A DNA stretch of 64,000 bases from Streptantibioticus silvisoli (GCF_027947535.2 NZ_JAAGKO020000033.1:1-64000), one strand, 5' to 3'. Counted from the stretch's first letter, positions 35,336-45,182 are shown. The notes: generated by a model from the sequence alone, not told the origin. Program-made: numbers and translations.

Positions 35336-36697
35336 TCACCGGCCGGCGAACGCCGACTCGATGATGTCCAGGCCCTCGTTCAGCAGGTCCTCGCCGATCA
35401 CCAGCGGCGGCAGGAACCGCAGCACGTTGCCGTAGGTGCCGCAGGTCAGCACGACCAGCCCGGCCGCGTGGCACGCCTTGGCCACCGCGGCCGCCGTCGC
35501 CGCGTCCGGCTCCTTCGCGCCGTCGCGGGTGCCGGAGGCCACCAGCTCCACCGCGATCATCGCGCCGCGCCCGCGCACCTCGCCGATCACGTCGTACTTG
35601 TCCATCAGCGCCGCCAGCCGCGGCTTCATGATCTCCTCGATGCGCCGGGCCCGGGCCGGCAGGTCCAGCTCCTTCATCGTCTCGATCGAGCCCAGCGCCG
35701 CCGCGCACGCCACCGGGTTGCCGCCGTAGGTGCCGCCCAGGCCGCCGGAGTGCGCCGCGTCCATGATCTCGGCGCGCCCGGTCACCGCCGCCAGCGGCAG
35801 GCCGCCCGCGATGCCCTTGGCCGTGGTGATCAGGTCCGGCACGATCCCCTCGTCCTCGCACGCGAACCACTGGCCGGTCCGGCAGAACCCGGTCTGGATC
35901 TCGTCCGCGACGAACACGATCCCGTTGGCCTTCGCGAACTCCGCGATCCGCGGCAGGAAGCCCTTGGCCGGCTCGATGAAGCCGCCCTCGCCGGCGATCG
36001 GCTCGATGATGACCGCCGCCACGTTCTCCGCGCCGATCTGCTTGGTGATCTGGTCGATCGCCGCCTCGGCCGCCTCCGCCGCGCACGCCTGCGCGTCGCC
36101 CTTCCAGCGGAACGGGTACGCCAGCGGCACCCGGTAGACCTCCGGCGCGAACGGCCCGAAGCCCTGCTTGTACGGCATGTTCTTCGCCGTCAGCGCCATC
36201 GTCAGGTTCGTGCGGCCGTGGTAGCCGTGGTCGAAGACGACGACCGCGGTGCGCCGGGTGTGGGCGCGGGCGATCTTGACCGCGTTCTCCACCGCCTCCG
36301 CGCCCGAGTTGAACAGCGCCGACTTCTTCGGGTGGTCGCCCGGCGTCAGCTCCGCCAGCCGCTCGGCCACCTCCACGTACCCCTCGTACGGGGTCACCAT
36401 GAAGCAGGTGTGGGTGAACGCCTCCAGCTGCTCGGTGGCCCGGCGCACCACGGCCTCGGCGCTGTTGCCGACCGAGGCGACCGCGATGCCGGACCCGAAG
36501 TCGATCAGCGAGTTGCCGTCCACGTCCTCCAGCACGCCGCCGCCCGCGCGGGTGACGAACACCGGCAGCGTCACCCCGACGCCGGCCGCGACCGCCGCGT
36601 TCTTGCGGGCCAGCAGCTCCAGCGACTTCGGCCCCGGCACGGCGGTGACCAGACGGCGTTCCTGCGGCAGCGCCGGGCCGCCGGACAGATGGGTCAT
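35336..36697 (-). CDS. gabT: 4-aminobutyrate aminotransferase
   Basis: Class III aminotransferase moving the GABA amino group to 2-oxoglutarate, giving succinate semialdehyde; 453 residues. Motifs: FNSGAEAVENAVKIAR (PLP phosphate), FDHGYHGRTNLTMALT, EPIAGEGGFI, FVADEIQTGFCRTG (Asp), and ITTAKGIAGGLPLAAVTGR with the Schiff-base Lys, then GGLGGTYGGNPVA. ATG 36697 has GAGGAG 6 nt upstream; the frame is open well beyond but without family homology. It follows logically from the two aminobutyraldehyde dehydrogenases that make GABA. It is divergent from the VirD4-like gene. Confidence 0.95.
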   Translation of the reverse strand: MTHLSGGPALPQERRLVTAVPGPKSLELLARKNAAVAAGVGVTLPVFVTRAGGGVLEDVDGNSLIDFGSGIAVASVGNSAEAVVRRATEQLEAFTHTCFMVTPYEGYVEVAERLAELTPGDHPKKSALFNSGAEAVENAVKIARAHTRRTAVVVFDHGYHGRTNLTMALTAKNMPYKQGFGPFAPEVYRVPLAYPFRWKGDAQACAAEAAEAAIDQITKQIGAENVAAVIIEPIAGEGGFIEPAKGFLPRIAEFAKANGIVFVADEIQTGFCRTGQWFACEDEGIVPDLITTAKGIAGGLPLAAVTGRAEIMDAAHSGGLGGTYGGNPVACAAALGSIETMKELDLPARARRIEEIMKPRLAALMDKYDVIGEVRGRGAMIAVELVASGTRDGAKEPDAATAAAVAKACHAAGLVVLTCGTYGNVLRFLPPLVIGEDLLNEGLDIIESAFAGR

Positions 36698-36941
36698 GGG
36701 ATGCTCCTCGCGATCCGGTGGCGGGCGGTCTGGCCGACCGCGCTGACGACCGCAGGCTAAGCCCGCCCCCGCCCGCCGGGCATGCGCCGCCGGGGAGTGG
36801 TGCCGGGGTGCGGTTTCGACGCGGCGGACAGTTGCCCCGCGGCCGTTGCGCGGCGCCCCACCGGCTGCCCCGACCCCCTCGCGGCCCCGCGCGACCGGCG
36901 CCGGCACCGGTGCCCGCCGCCGTCCGCGGGCGTGACGAACC

Positions 36942-36970
36942 TTCAGGGGCCGGGCCCGCTCGACTACATT
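36942..36970 (+). promoter_or_regulatory. possible promoter of the VirD4-like gene
   Basis: TTCAGG (36942-36947), a 17-bp spacer and TACATT (36965-36970) lie about 50 bp before ATG 37020. On the other strand TAGCCT (complement of 36753-36758) may serve gabT. The rest of the 322-bp divergent spacer holds nothing recognisable. Confidence 0.35.
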
Positions 36971-37019
36971 GAGGACGATCGCGGTCGGCGACGGTGCGAG
37001 GGCTAGGGGCAAGCGGAGT

Positions 37020-39128
37020 ATGAACATCGACGGCACGCACGGCACCAGCGACACGACTCCGGCCGTGCCGCCCGTCCCGCGCCCGGCGGCCCCCCCGCCC
37101 CCCATGCCGCACCGGCCCCCCACCGGCGCGCTGGAGACCTGGCTGCGCACCCCCCGCCACGCCGACGCCCCCGGCATCTACGCCTACGGCCACCACCCCC
37201 GCCCCGCCCAGGACCCCGCCCGCCTCCCGGACCGCAAACTGCTGGGGGGAGCGGCGCTGTCGCTGCTGATCGGGGCGCTGGTGTGGTCGTTGTGCAACGA
37301 CGAGTACGTCACCTTCTGGTTCTGGCCCTTCCTGTGGCTGACACCGGACTCCTGGCGCGTCGCCCACCCCGGTGACACCCTCGTGGCCTTCAACGTCACC
37401 TCACGCGTCTACTACGTGCTGTGCACCCTGCTGCTGCTCGCCGTCTGCGCCCGCTTCGGCCGCTGGCGTGAGGTGCTGCGCCGTTACGTGCTTCCGCTGG
37501 TGCGGGCGGCGAAGGAGCCGGTGGCCGCCTCGGGGGCGGTCGAGGCCGGGGCGGTGGACGATCCGCTGGAGTGGCCGGAGGTGCGGGCGGCCGGCGGGGT
37601 GGCGGTGGCCGAGCGGCTGGCGCAGGAGGCGCGGGCCGGGCGGATGAACGACGTCGACTACGTGCGGCTGCACCGGGCGTGGCGGATGGCCCGGGGCAGC
37701 GCCGACCGGGCGGAGGCGTTCGGCGAGGCGGTGCTGCGGCACGGCGCGGCGGCCTGGACGCATCCGTCCGGCGCCCGCGACGTGCCGGACCGCTCGGCGC
37801 GGCACGACCTGTACACCGCGCAGGTCCGCATCGGCGCGGCGGACGAGGGCGACCGCAACCCGTACCAGTACCGCGGGGCGGGCATGGCGCTGGACCCCGC
37901 GCTGCTGGGCACGTCGCTGCTGGCGGTCGGGCCGCCCGGTTCCGGCAAGACGCGGCACCTCGTGCGGCCGGTGGTGGAGTCGCTGTGCCTTCAGGCGCTG
38001 GCCGGGACGGCCGCGGTGATCGTCGTCGGGCCGGCCGGCGCGGACCTGGGGCCGGCGGACGCCTTCGACGTGGTGATCTCGATCGGCGACCCGGCCTCCG
38101 CCTACGACCTCGACCTGTACGGCGGCGCTACCGACCCGGACGAGGCGGCCGGGCTGCTGGCGGCGGCGCTGCTGGACGGGTTCGACAGCGAGCAGAGCGA
38201 TCCGCGCCGGGCGTCGACCGCGCTGGCGCAGGTGCTCGGCCCGTTCCGGGCGGCGCACGGCCGGTTCCCGTCGGTACCGGAGCTGCGTGAGCTGCTGGAC
38301 GGCGGCGCGGCGGCGGTGGCGGCGCTGCGCGAGCGGCTGGACGAGGCCGGCCAGCCCGGCTGGGCGCGCGAACTGGACTCGCGGTCCCGGCAGTCCGGCC
38401 GGCCCGGCGACGTCGGCGCGCTGCTGGCGGACCGGGTGGCGCTGCTGGACCGGCCGGCGTTCGCGGGGTTCTTCGACGTCAGCGGGCGGACGAAGCCGTT
38501 CGCGCTGAGTGCGCTGGAGCACCCGCTGCGGGTCCGGGTCGACCTGCCGGAACGCGGCCACACCGAGGCGTCCCGGATGCTGACCCGGCTGCTGCTGGCC
38601 CAGTTCACCGTGGCGGTGACCGGCCGCCGGGACCGGGCGCTGTTCGCCTGCCTGGTGCTGGACGACGCGACGCGCGCGGTCACCGCCGACGCGGTCCGCT
38701 CCCTGCAACGGCTGCGGTCCGCGCACGCGGGCGCCGTGCTGGCGTTGCGCGGCCTGGACGACGTGCCGGAGGCACTGCGCGGTGCGCTGCTGGGCGCCGC
38801 GGGCTGCCGGATCGCGCTGTCGGGCGTGTCGACGTGGGACGGCAAGCGGTTCGCCGAGTCCTGGGGCACGACGTGGGTCGAGGAGGAGGACATCACCCGT
38901 ACCCCGGACCAGTCCGGCGGCCTGTTCAAGCGGTTCGTCCGCGGGGTGCGGCGGCTCTTCACCGGCGAGGCGGCGACCACCGAGTCGGTCACCGTCCGCC
39001 GCGTCGAACGGGAACGCTGGTCCGCCTCCGACCTGGCCAACGCGGTCCCCCCGGGCCACGCGGTCGCCTCCCTGACGACGGTGGGCGGCGAGACGGCCCC
39101 ACCGGTACTGATCGACCTGCGGGGCTGA
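37020..39128 (+). CDS. VirD4/TraG-like membrane ATPase
   Basis: 702 residues. The N-terminal 70 residues are Pro-rich and cytoplasmic. Two membrane helices (LLGGAALSLLIGALVWSLC and VYYVLCTLLLLAVCARF, about 75-145) are followed by a soluble ATPase domain. Walker A GPPGSGKTRHL is near residue 305, and a Walker-B-like LFACLVLDDATRAV near 545. An all-alpha-like insertion lies between them. This resembles coupling ATPases (VirD4/TraG/FtsK-like) but no relaxase, integrase or secretion genes lie nearby. Streptomycete homologues are usually annotated only as ATP/GTP-binding proteins. Its steady position beside gabT and a PucR gene may mean a polyamine-linked role; that is inference. Confidence 0.7.
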   Translation: MNIDGTHGTSDTTPAVPPVPRPAAPPPPMPHRPPTGALETWLRTPRHADAPGIYAYGHHPRPAQDPARLPDRKLLGGAALSLLIGALVWSLCNDEYVTFWFWPFLWLTPDSWRVAHPGDTLVAFNVTSRVYYVLCTLLLLAVCARFGRWREVLRRYVLPLVRAAKEPVAASGAVEAGAVDDPLEWPEVRAAGGVAVAERLAQEARAGRMNDVDYVRLHRAWRMARGSADRAEAFGEAVLRHGAAAWTHPSGARDVPDRSARHDLYTAQVRIGAADEGDRNPYQYRGAGMALDPALLGTSLLAVGPPGSGKTRHLVRPVVESLCLQALAGTAAVIVVGPAGADLGPADAFDVVISIGDPASAYDLDLYGGATDPDEAAGLLAAALLDGFDSEQSDPRRASTALAQVLGPFRAAHGRFPSVPELRELLDGGAAAVAALRERLDEAGQPGWARELDSRSRQSGRPGDVGALLADRVALLDRPAFAGFFDVSGRTKPFALSALEHPLRVRVDLPERGHTEASRMLTRLLLAQFTVAVTGRRDRALFACLVLDDATRAVTADAVRSLQRLRSAHAGAVLALRGLDDVPEALRGALLGAAGCRIALSGVSTWDGKRFAESWGTTWVEEEDITRTPDQSGGLFKRFVRGVRRLFTGEAATTESVTVRRVERERWSASDLANAVPPGHAVASLTTVGGETAPPVLIDLRG

Positions 39129-39256
39129 GGGATGCGTGGGGCCGCGGGGCCTGCGGGCCGACGGACCTGCGGCGCGGTCCGCCCGCGGAGCTGATCGCGC
39201 CGACCTCGGGAACACGGCTCCGGGCGTGCCCCCGGTGAGGCAGAATCGGAGGCGAT

Positions 39257-40807
39257 ATGCCTGCCACTCTCGCGTCACTGGTACGCACCCCCGCGCTGAA
39301 GCTGACCGTGCTCGCCGGGGCGGAGCGGCTGGACGCCGCGGTGCCGTGGGTGCACACCAGTGAGCTGGACAATCCGACGCCGTACCTGGCGGGCGGGGAG
39401 CTGTTGCTGACCACCGGGCTGAAGCTGGGCGGCGGGCCGCAGGCGTTGCGCGACTACCTGTACCGGCTGGCGGACGCGGGCGTGGTCGGGCTGGGGTTCG
39501 GCGTGGGGCTGGGGCACGACGAGGTGCCGCGGGCCCTGGTGGAGGCGGCCGAAGAGCGGGGCCTGCCGTTGCTCAGGGTGCCGCGGCCGACGCCGTTCAT
39601 CGCGATCAGCAAGGCGGTCTCGGCGGCGGTGGCGGCCGACCAGTACAAGGCGGTGACCAGCAGTCTTGAGGCGCAGCGGGAGCTGACCCGCGCGGCGCTG
39701 TCGCCGGACGGGACCCCGGCGCTGCTGGCCCGGCTGGCGGCGCACGTCGACGGATGGGTGGCGTTGTACGACGCGTCCGGCGAGGTGGTGGCCGCCGCGC
39801 CGCGCTGGGCGGGCAAGCGGGCGGCCCGGCTGGCGGGGGAGACCGAACGGCTGCGGGAGCGGCCGGCGCCGGCCAGCGTCGCGGTGGCGGACGGCGGCGG
39901 GGACGACCGGGTGGAGATGCAGTCGCTGGGCACCGGGCGCCGGCCGCGCGGGTTCCTCGCCGTCGGCACCGGCGAGCGGCTGGCCGGCGCCGACCGGTAC
40001 GTGGTGCACGCGGCGGTGGCGCTGCTGACGCTGTCGCTGGAGCAGTCGCGGGCGTTGCAGGAGGCCGAACAGCGGTTCGGCGCCGCGCTGTTGCGGATGC
40101 TGCTGGCCGGTGAGGCGGGCCACGCGCGGGACGTCGCCGGGCAGCGGTACGGCACGTTGCTGGAGCGGCCGGTGCGGCTGCTGCTGGCCGAACCGGCGCG
40201 GCGGCCCGACCCGCAGGGGCCGTCGGACGCGGCGGCGGAGCTGGCGGCGCTGGCCGACCGGGCGGAGTCGGCGGCGCTGCGGGCGGCGGAACCGCTGCTG
40301 GTGGTGGCCGACGGGCCGCGGCTGACGGTGCTGGCGGTCGACGGCGGCGCGGTGCTGGCGGCCTGCGCCGACCACGCGGCCGACCATCCGGCGCTCGCCC
40401 TCGGGCTGTCGGCCGCGGCACCGGCGCAGGACGCGCCGCTGGCCGGCGGGCAGGCGGAACGGGCGCTGGCGGTGGCGCAGCGGCGCGGGCGCGGCCTGGT
40501 GCGGCACGACGAGGTCGGCGCCGGTTCGGTGCTGCCGCTGCTGGCGGACGAGGCGGTTCGGGCGTTCGCCGAGGGGCTGCTGCGGCCGTTGCGCGAGCAC
40601 GACGCGACGTCCCGCGGCGACCTGGTCGCGTCGCTGAACGCCTGGCTGTCCCGGCACGGCCAGTGGGACGCGGCCGCCACCGACCTGGGGGTGCACCGGC
40701 ACACCCTGCGGTACCGGATGCGCCGGGTGGAGGAGATCCTCGGCCGCTCCCTGGACGACCCCGACGTCCGCATGGAGCTGTGGCTCGCCCTGAAGACCGG
40801 CGCCTGA
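39257..40807 (+). CDS. PucR family transcriptional regulator
   Basis: 516 residues. The N-terminal PucR domain (LKLTVLAGAERLDAAVPWVHTSELDNPTPYLAGGELLLTTG, about 15-55) is followed by a middle region with one GAF/GGDEF-like fold and a C-terminal helix-turn-helix (AATDLGVHRHTLRYRMRRVEEILG, near 475-498). GGAGG precedes ATG 39257. It has the same design as the PucR at 22410 but with little local identity, so it is a paralogue, not a recent duplicate. The gene is followed by a palindrome (40980-41005) and an aldehyde dehydrogenase gene (41129), its probable target. Confidence 0.92.
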   Translation: MPATLASLVRTPALKLTVLAGAERLDAAVPWVHTSELDNPTPYLAGGELLLTTGLKLGGGPQALRDYLYRLADAGVVGLGFGVGLGHDEVPRALVEAAEERGLPLLRVPRPTPFIAISKAVSAAVAADQYKAVTSSLEAQRELTRAALSPDGTPALLARLAAHVDGWVALYDASGEVVAAAPRWAGKRAARLAGETERLRERPAPASVAVADGGGDDRVEMQSLGTGRRPRGFLAVGTGERLAGADRYVVHAAVALLTLSLEQSRALQEAEQRFGAALLRMLLAGEAGHARDVAGQRYGTLLERPVRLLLAEPARRPDPQGPSDAAAELAALADRAESAALRAAEPLLVVADGPRLTVLAVDGGAVLAACADHAADHPALALGLSAAAPAQDAPLAGGQAERALAVAQRRGRGLVRHDEVGAGSVLPLLADEAVRAFAEGLLRPLREHDATSRGDLVASLNAWLSRHGQWDAAATDLGVHRHTLRYRMRRVEEILGRSLDDPDVRMELWLALKTGA

Positions 40808-40979
40808 CCGCCGGGGCCCGCCCCACCAGCTCACCGTTCACCGATCCACCGGTTCATCCGCTTCTCGGGGGCGCCCGCTCAACTCCCCTCGCCGAACCGG
40901 CCTACCCGGTGCCTCCCGTGCGCCGTGATGGACAAACGACCGGCGGCGCCGCGCGCCCTACCGTGGGGTGGCCAGTACG

Positions 40980-41005
40980 TCATCGGACGTCAGGTCGTCC
41001 GATGA
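40980..41005. promoter_or_regulatory. candidate operator palindrome upstream of the aldehyde dehydrogenase at 41129
   Basis: CATCGGACG (40981-40989) and CGTCCGATG (40996-41004) are perfect inverted repeats with a 6-nt spacer; one flanking T/A pair extends them to 10 bp. The CGTCCGA half-site recurs just downstream in several orientations. It is likely a binding site for the upstream PucR regulator or another dimeric repressor. Confidence 0.55.
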
Positions 41006-41021
41006 ACGCGTCCGACCAACG

Positions 41022-41066
41022 CATCCGATACACACCCCATCCGATACACACCCCATCCGACACACG
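41022..41066 (+). repeat. 16-bp tandem repeat, nearly three copies
   Basis: CATCCGATACACACCC at 41022-41037 and 41038-41053, then CATCCGACACACG at 41054-41066. It lies between the palindrome and the aldehyde dehydrogenase start and could be iterated regulator half-sites or simple slippage. Confidence 0.7.
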
Positions 41067-41128
41067 TCACCGACATCGCGGCGTCAACCGAACGATGGTC
41101 GGGATCATCCGAAAGGCGGCGAGCCGCA

Positions 41129-42586
41129 ATGTCTGCGACGAGCGAGGCGGTGCACGCGTTCTGGGTCGCCGGGCGGCCGGCCACCGGCGAGGGGACCTTC
41201 GAGGTCACGCACCCCTACGACGGCCGGACCGTGGGCACCGTGAGCGTGCCGACCGATGCGCAGGTCGAGGAGGCGGTCGCGGCCGCCCACGGCGCGGTCG
41301 CCGCGTTCTCGGCCACCCCGGCGCACGTGCGGGCCGCGGCCCTGGACCACGTGGCGCGGCGGCTGGGGGAGCGGGCGCAGGAGATCGCCGAGCTGATCAC
41401 CGCCGAGAACGGCAAGCCGATGAAGTGGGCGCGCGGCGAGGTCGGCCGGGCGGCGTCGGTGTTCCGCTGGGCGGCGGAGGAGGCCCGGCGGTTCAACGGC
41501 GGCGAGGCGCAGCGGCTGGACACCGACCCGGGCGGCACCGGGCGGCTCGCGCTGACCCGGCGGTTCCCGCGCGGCGCGGTCCTGGGCATCGCGCCGTTCA
41601 ACTTCCCGCTGAACCTGGTGGCGCACAAGGTCGCCCCGGCGATCGCGGTCGGCGCGCCGATCATCGTCAAGCCCGCCCCGGCGACCCCGCTGTCCGCGCT
41701 GCTGCTGGGCGAACTGCTGGCCGAGACCGACCTGCCGGCCGGCGCGTGGAGCGTGCTGCCGGTCGCCAACGACAAGATGCCGGCGCTGACCGCCGACGAG
41801 CGGCTGCCGGTCATCTCGTTCACCGGTTCCGACACCGTCGGCTTCGCCATCCAGCGGCAGGTGCCCGCCAAGCACCTCACGCTGGAGCTGGGCGGCAACG
41901 CGGCGGCCGTCGTGCTGGCCGACTACGCCTCGGAGCAGGACCTGGAGTGGGCGGCCGGCCGGATCGCGGTCTTCGCCAACTACCAGGCCGGCCAGTCGTG
42001 CATCTCGGTGCAGCGGGTCATCGCCGACGCCGCCGTTTACGACCGGCTGGCGGAGAAGATCGTGGCGAAGGTCCGCGCCCAGGTCACCGGCGACCCGGCC
42101 GACGAGGCGACCGACGTGGGCCCGCTGGTGAGCGAACAGGCCGCCGAGCGGGTGGAGTCCTGGGTGGCCGACGCGGTCGCCAAGGGCGCCAAGGTGCTCA
42201 CCGGCGGCGGCCGGCAGGGCGCGTCCTACGAGCCGACCGTGCTGGCCGACCTGCCCGCCGACGCGATCCTGGCGGGCGCCGAGGTCTTCGGACCGGTGCT
42301 GACGCTGCACCGGGTCGACGGCACCGACGCGGCGTTCGCGGCCGTCAACGACTCGGCCTTCGGCCTCCAGGCGGGCGTCTTCACCCACGACCTGGCGACC
42401 GCCTTCCGGGCCCACCGGGAGCTGGAGGTCGGCGGTGTGATCATCGGCGACGCGCCCTCCTACCGGGCCGACCAGATGCCGTACGGCGGTGTGAAGGCGT
42501 CCGGCACCGGCCGCGAGGGCGTGGCCAGCGCGATGGCGGACTACACCTACGAACGCGTCCTGGTGCTGACCGGCCTCGACCTGTGA
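41129..42586 (+). CDS. NAD(P)-dependent aldehyde dehydrogenase, possibly succinate- or amino-semialdehyde type
   Basis: 485 residues: APFNFPLNLVAHKVAPAIAVGAP, FTGSDTVGFAIQ, catalytic Glu in LELGGNAA (about residue 254), Cys in YQAGQSCISVQR (about 290), EVFGPVLTLHR, and the C-terminal RADQMPYGGVKASGTGREG. The SCISVQR and YGGVKASG segments place it in the group with lactaldehyde/glyceraldehyde and semialdehyde dehydrogenases, not with the aminobutyraldehyde enzymes at 14897 and 24317. Downstream of a PucR gene in a GABA-producing region, succinate semialdehyde is the attractive substrate, but unproven. ATG 41129 follows AAAGGCGGCGAG. Confidence 0.88.
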   Translation: MSATSEAVHAFWVAGRPATGEGTFEVTHPYDGRTVGTVSVPTDAQVEEAVAAAHGAVAAFSATPAHVRAAALDHVARRLGERAQEIAELITAENGKPMKWARGEVGRAASVFRWAAEEARRFNGGEAQRLDTDPGGTGRLALTRRFPRGAVLGIAPFNFPLNLVAHKVAPAIAVGAPIIVKPAPATPLSALLLGELLAETDLPAGAWSVLPVANDKMPALTADERLPVISFTGSDTVGFAIQRQVPAKHLTLELGGNAAAVVLADYASEQDLEWAAGRIAVFANYQAGQSCISVQRVIADAAVYDRLAEKIVAKVRAQVTGDPADEATDVGPLVSEQAAERVESWVADAVAKGAKVLTGGGRQGASYEPTVLADLPADAILAGAEVFGPVLTLHRVDGTDAAFAAVNDSAFGLQAGVFTHDLATAFRAHRELEVGGVIIGDAPSYRADQMPYGGVKASGTGREGVASAMADYTYERVLVLTGLDL

Positions 42587-42700
42587 TCCGCCGGACCGGT
42601 TGACCGCCGTATCCGTTGGCCGCCGGAGCGGTTGACCGCCGCATCCGGTGGCGGCCGGTTCGCCGGAAGGGGCCGGCCACCGCCTCGCCGGGGGGGCTCC

Positions 42701-42850
42701 CGCCTCACCGGGGGGCGACCGCTTCACCGGCGAGGCGACCGCTTCACCGGCGGGGCCGAGCACTTCACCGGCGGAGCTGCCGCTTCACCGGAGGCGCCGA
42801 CCGCCTCACCGGCGGGGCCAACCCCCTCACCGGCGGGGCCGAGCGCGTCC
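42701..42850 (+). repeat. 20-21-bp tandem repeat, about seven copies
   Basis: YTCACCGG cores begin at 42704, 42723, 42743, 42764, 42784, 42805 and 42826, each followed by a GGCGGGGCCGA-like stretch. The array dominates the first part of the 667-bp spacer between the aldehyde dehydrogenase and acyl-CoA dehydrogenase genes. The unit resembles, but is not identical to, the CACCGG-containing repeat at 10461. The remainder (42851-43253) has no gene. TTAATC/TAGCAC at 43169-43197 with a 17-bp spacer is a weak promoter candidate for the next gene. Confidence 0.65.
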
Positions 42851-43253
42851 CCGGCCCCCTGCCCACCGCACGCCCCGGCGGCCCGGTCCGCCGTACCGGA
42901 ACAACGCCCCCCACAGCCCGTCCGACCTCACCACTCGCCCCACCCGACAACAGGGGGCGTCGCCCGCGTACACGCGGCGGCGCCCCCTTCGCGTCGGGCG
43001 GGGCTTCGCACTCGGCGGGACCGTTTCGCGCGCACCTCTGCGGCGGGGCCGTCCCGCTGACGTGCCGGAGTCCTTCACACTCCGCCGGGACCGTTCACCT
43101 GTGCGTCGGGAAACCGCACGCTGTGCGGCAGTCGTGTCCGAGATGTGCGGTGTCTGATAGGGAAAGCGTTAATCGGGTACATACGCTCGGGTAGCACTAC
43201 GTGGTAATCAGAACAGAGCAGGACAACCCGACGCCACGGCGAGGTGAGTTTCC

Positions 43254-45167
43254 GTGTCCACCGCCCCCAAGGTCTCCGAACGCGAAGCCCGGCAGGTCGC
43301 CGAGGACGCCCGTGAACAGGACTGGCACAAGCCCAGCTTCGCCAAGGAACTGTTCCTCGGACGCTTCCGGCTGGACCTGATCCACCCGCATCCGACCGGG
43401 ACGACGGAGGACCGGCAGCGCGGTGAGGAGTTCCTCACCAAGCTCCAGGACTTCCTGGCCACGAAGGTCGACAGCGCCGAGATCGAGCGCGACGCGCGCA
43501 TCCCGGACGGTGTCATCGACGGGCTCAAGCAGCTCGGCGCGCTGGGCATGAAGATCGACACCAAGTACGGCGGACTCGGTCTGACGCAGGTCTACTACAA
43601 CAAGGCGCTGGCCATGGCCGGTACCGCCAGCGCGGCGATCGGCGCGCTGCTGTCCGCCCACCAGTCGATCGGCGTCCCGCAGCCGCTGAAGATGTTCGGC
43701 ACCCAGGAGCAGAAGGACGTCTTCCTGCCGCGCTGCGCCCGTACCGACATCTCCGCCTTCCTGCTGACCGAGCCGGACGTCGGCTCGGACCCGGCGCGGC
43801 TGGCGACCGCCGCGGTGCCGGACGGCGACGACTACCTGCTGGACGGCGTCAAGCTGTGGACGACCAACGGCGTGGTGGCCGACCTGCTGGTGGTCATGGC
43901 GCGGGTGCCGAAGTCCGAGGGGCACAAGGGCGGCATCACCGCGTTCGTGGTCGAGGCGGACAGCCCCGGCATCACGGTGGAGAATCGCAACGCCTTCATG
44001 GGACTGCGCGGCATCGAGAACGGCGTCACCCGCTTCCACCAGGTCAGGGTCCCGGCCGCCAACCGGATCGGCCCGGAGGGCTCCGGCCTGAAGATCGCGC
44101 TGACCACCCTCAACACCGGCCGCCTGTCGCTGCCCGCCGCCTGCGCCGGCGCCGCCAAGTGGTGCCTGAAGATCGCCCGCGAGTGGTCGGCGGCCCGTGA
44201 GCAGTGGGGCCGGGCCATCGCGGACCACGAGGCGGTCGGCGCCAAGATCTCCTTCATCGCCGCGACCACCTTCGCCCTGGAGGCGGTGGTGGACCTGGCC
44301 AGCGAGATGGCCGACGAGGACCGCAACGACATCCGGATCGAGGCGGCGCTGGCCAAGCTGTACGGCAGCGAGATGTCCTGGCGGATCGCCGACGAGCTGG
44401 TGCAGATCCGCGGCGGCCGCGGCTTCGAGACCGCCGCCTCGCTGGCCGCCCGCGGCGAACGCGCGGTGCCCGCCGAGCAGATGCTGCGCGACCTGCGCAT
44501 CAACCGGATCTTCGAGGGCTCCACCGAGATCATGCACCTGCTCATCGCCCGCGAGGCGGTCGACGCCCACCTGTCGGTGGCCGGTGACCTCATCGACCCG
44601 GACAAGAGCCTGGGCGACAAGGCGAAGGCGGGCGCGCGGGCCGGCGGCTTCTACGCCCGCTGGTTGCCCAAGCTGGTCGCCGGTGCCGGTCAACTGCCCA
44701 ACTCCTACAGTGAGTTCGGCCACCTCGCCGGCCACCTGCGGTACGTCGAGCGCACCTCGCGCCGGCTGGCCAGGTCCACCTTCTACGCCATGTCGCGCTG
44801 GCAGGGGAAGATGGAGACCAAGCAGGGCTTCCTGGGCCGGGTGGTCGACATCGGCGCGGAGCTGTTCGCGATGAGCGCGGTGTGCGTGCGCGCCGAGAAG
44901 CTGGGCGGGAGCGGCGACGACGGACAGGCCGCCCGGCAGCTGGCCGACGCCTTCTGCCAGCAGTCCCGGCTGCGGGTGGAGGAGCTGTTCGGCCGGCTGT
45001 GGAACAACACCGACGACCTGGACCACCAGGTGGTCAAGGCGGTGCTGGCCGGCCGGTACGAGTGGCTGGAGGACGGCATCATCGACCCGTCCGGCGACGG
45101 GCCGTGGATCGCCGACGCCACCCCGGGCCCGTCCGGGAAGGACAACCTCCACCGGCCGATCCGCTGA
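43254..45167 (+). CDS. fadE: acyl-CoA dehydrogenase
   Basis: FAD-dependent fatty acyl-CoA dehydrogenase of 637 residues, longer than the roughly 380-residue short-chain enzymes. It resembles the very-long-chain/FadE group with an added C-terminal helical domain. Visible landmarks: [83 protein letters not shown] and [17 protein letters not shown] (position of the catalytic base region). The C-terminal part contains [16 protein letters not shown] 43254 is the start. A 13-bp inverted repeat lies between its stop and dxr. Confidence 0.92.
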   Translation: MSTAPKVSEREARQVAEDAREQDWHKPSFAKELFLGRFRLDLIHPHPTGTTEDRQRGEEFLTKLQDFLATKVDSAEIERDARIPDGVIDGLKQLGALGMKIDTKYGGLGLTQVYYNKALAMAGTASAAIGALLSAHQSIGVPQPLKMFGTQEQKDVFLPRCARTDISAFLLTEPDVGSDPARLATAAVPDGDDYLLDGVKLWTTNGVVADLLVVMARVPKSEGHKGGITAFVVEADSPGITVENRNAFMGLRGIENGVTRFHQVRVPAANRIGPEGSGLKIALTTLNTGRLSLPAACAGAAKWCLKIAREWSAAREQWGRAIADHEAVGAKISFIAATTFALEAVVDLASEMADEDRNDIRIEAALAKLYGSEMSWRIADELVQIRGGRGFETAASLAARGERAVPAEQMLRDLRINRIFEGSTEIMHLLIAREAVDAHLSVAGDLIDPDKSLGDKAKAGARAGGFYARWLPKLVAGAGQLPNSYSEFGHLAGHLRYVERTSRRLARSTFYAMSRWQGKMETKQGFLGRVVDIGAELFAMSAVCVRAEKLGGSGDDGQAARQLADAFCQQSRLRVEELFGRLWNNTDDLDHQVVKAVLAGRYEWLEDGIIDPSGDGPWIADATPGPSGKDNLHRPIR

Positions 45168-45182
45168 TCCGCACTCCACCGA

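Noticed and set aside
37020-39128. An integrative conjugative element marked by the VirD4-like gene
   Set aside because: No integrase, relaxase, attachment-site duplication or tRNA boundary in the window; the flanking genes are ordinary metabolic and regulatory genes.
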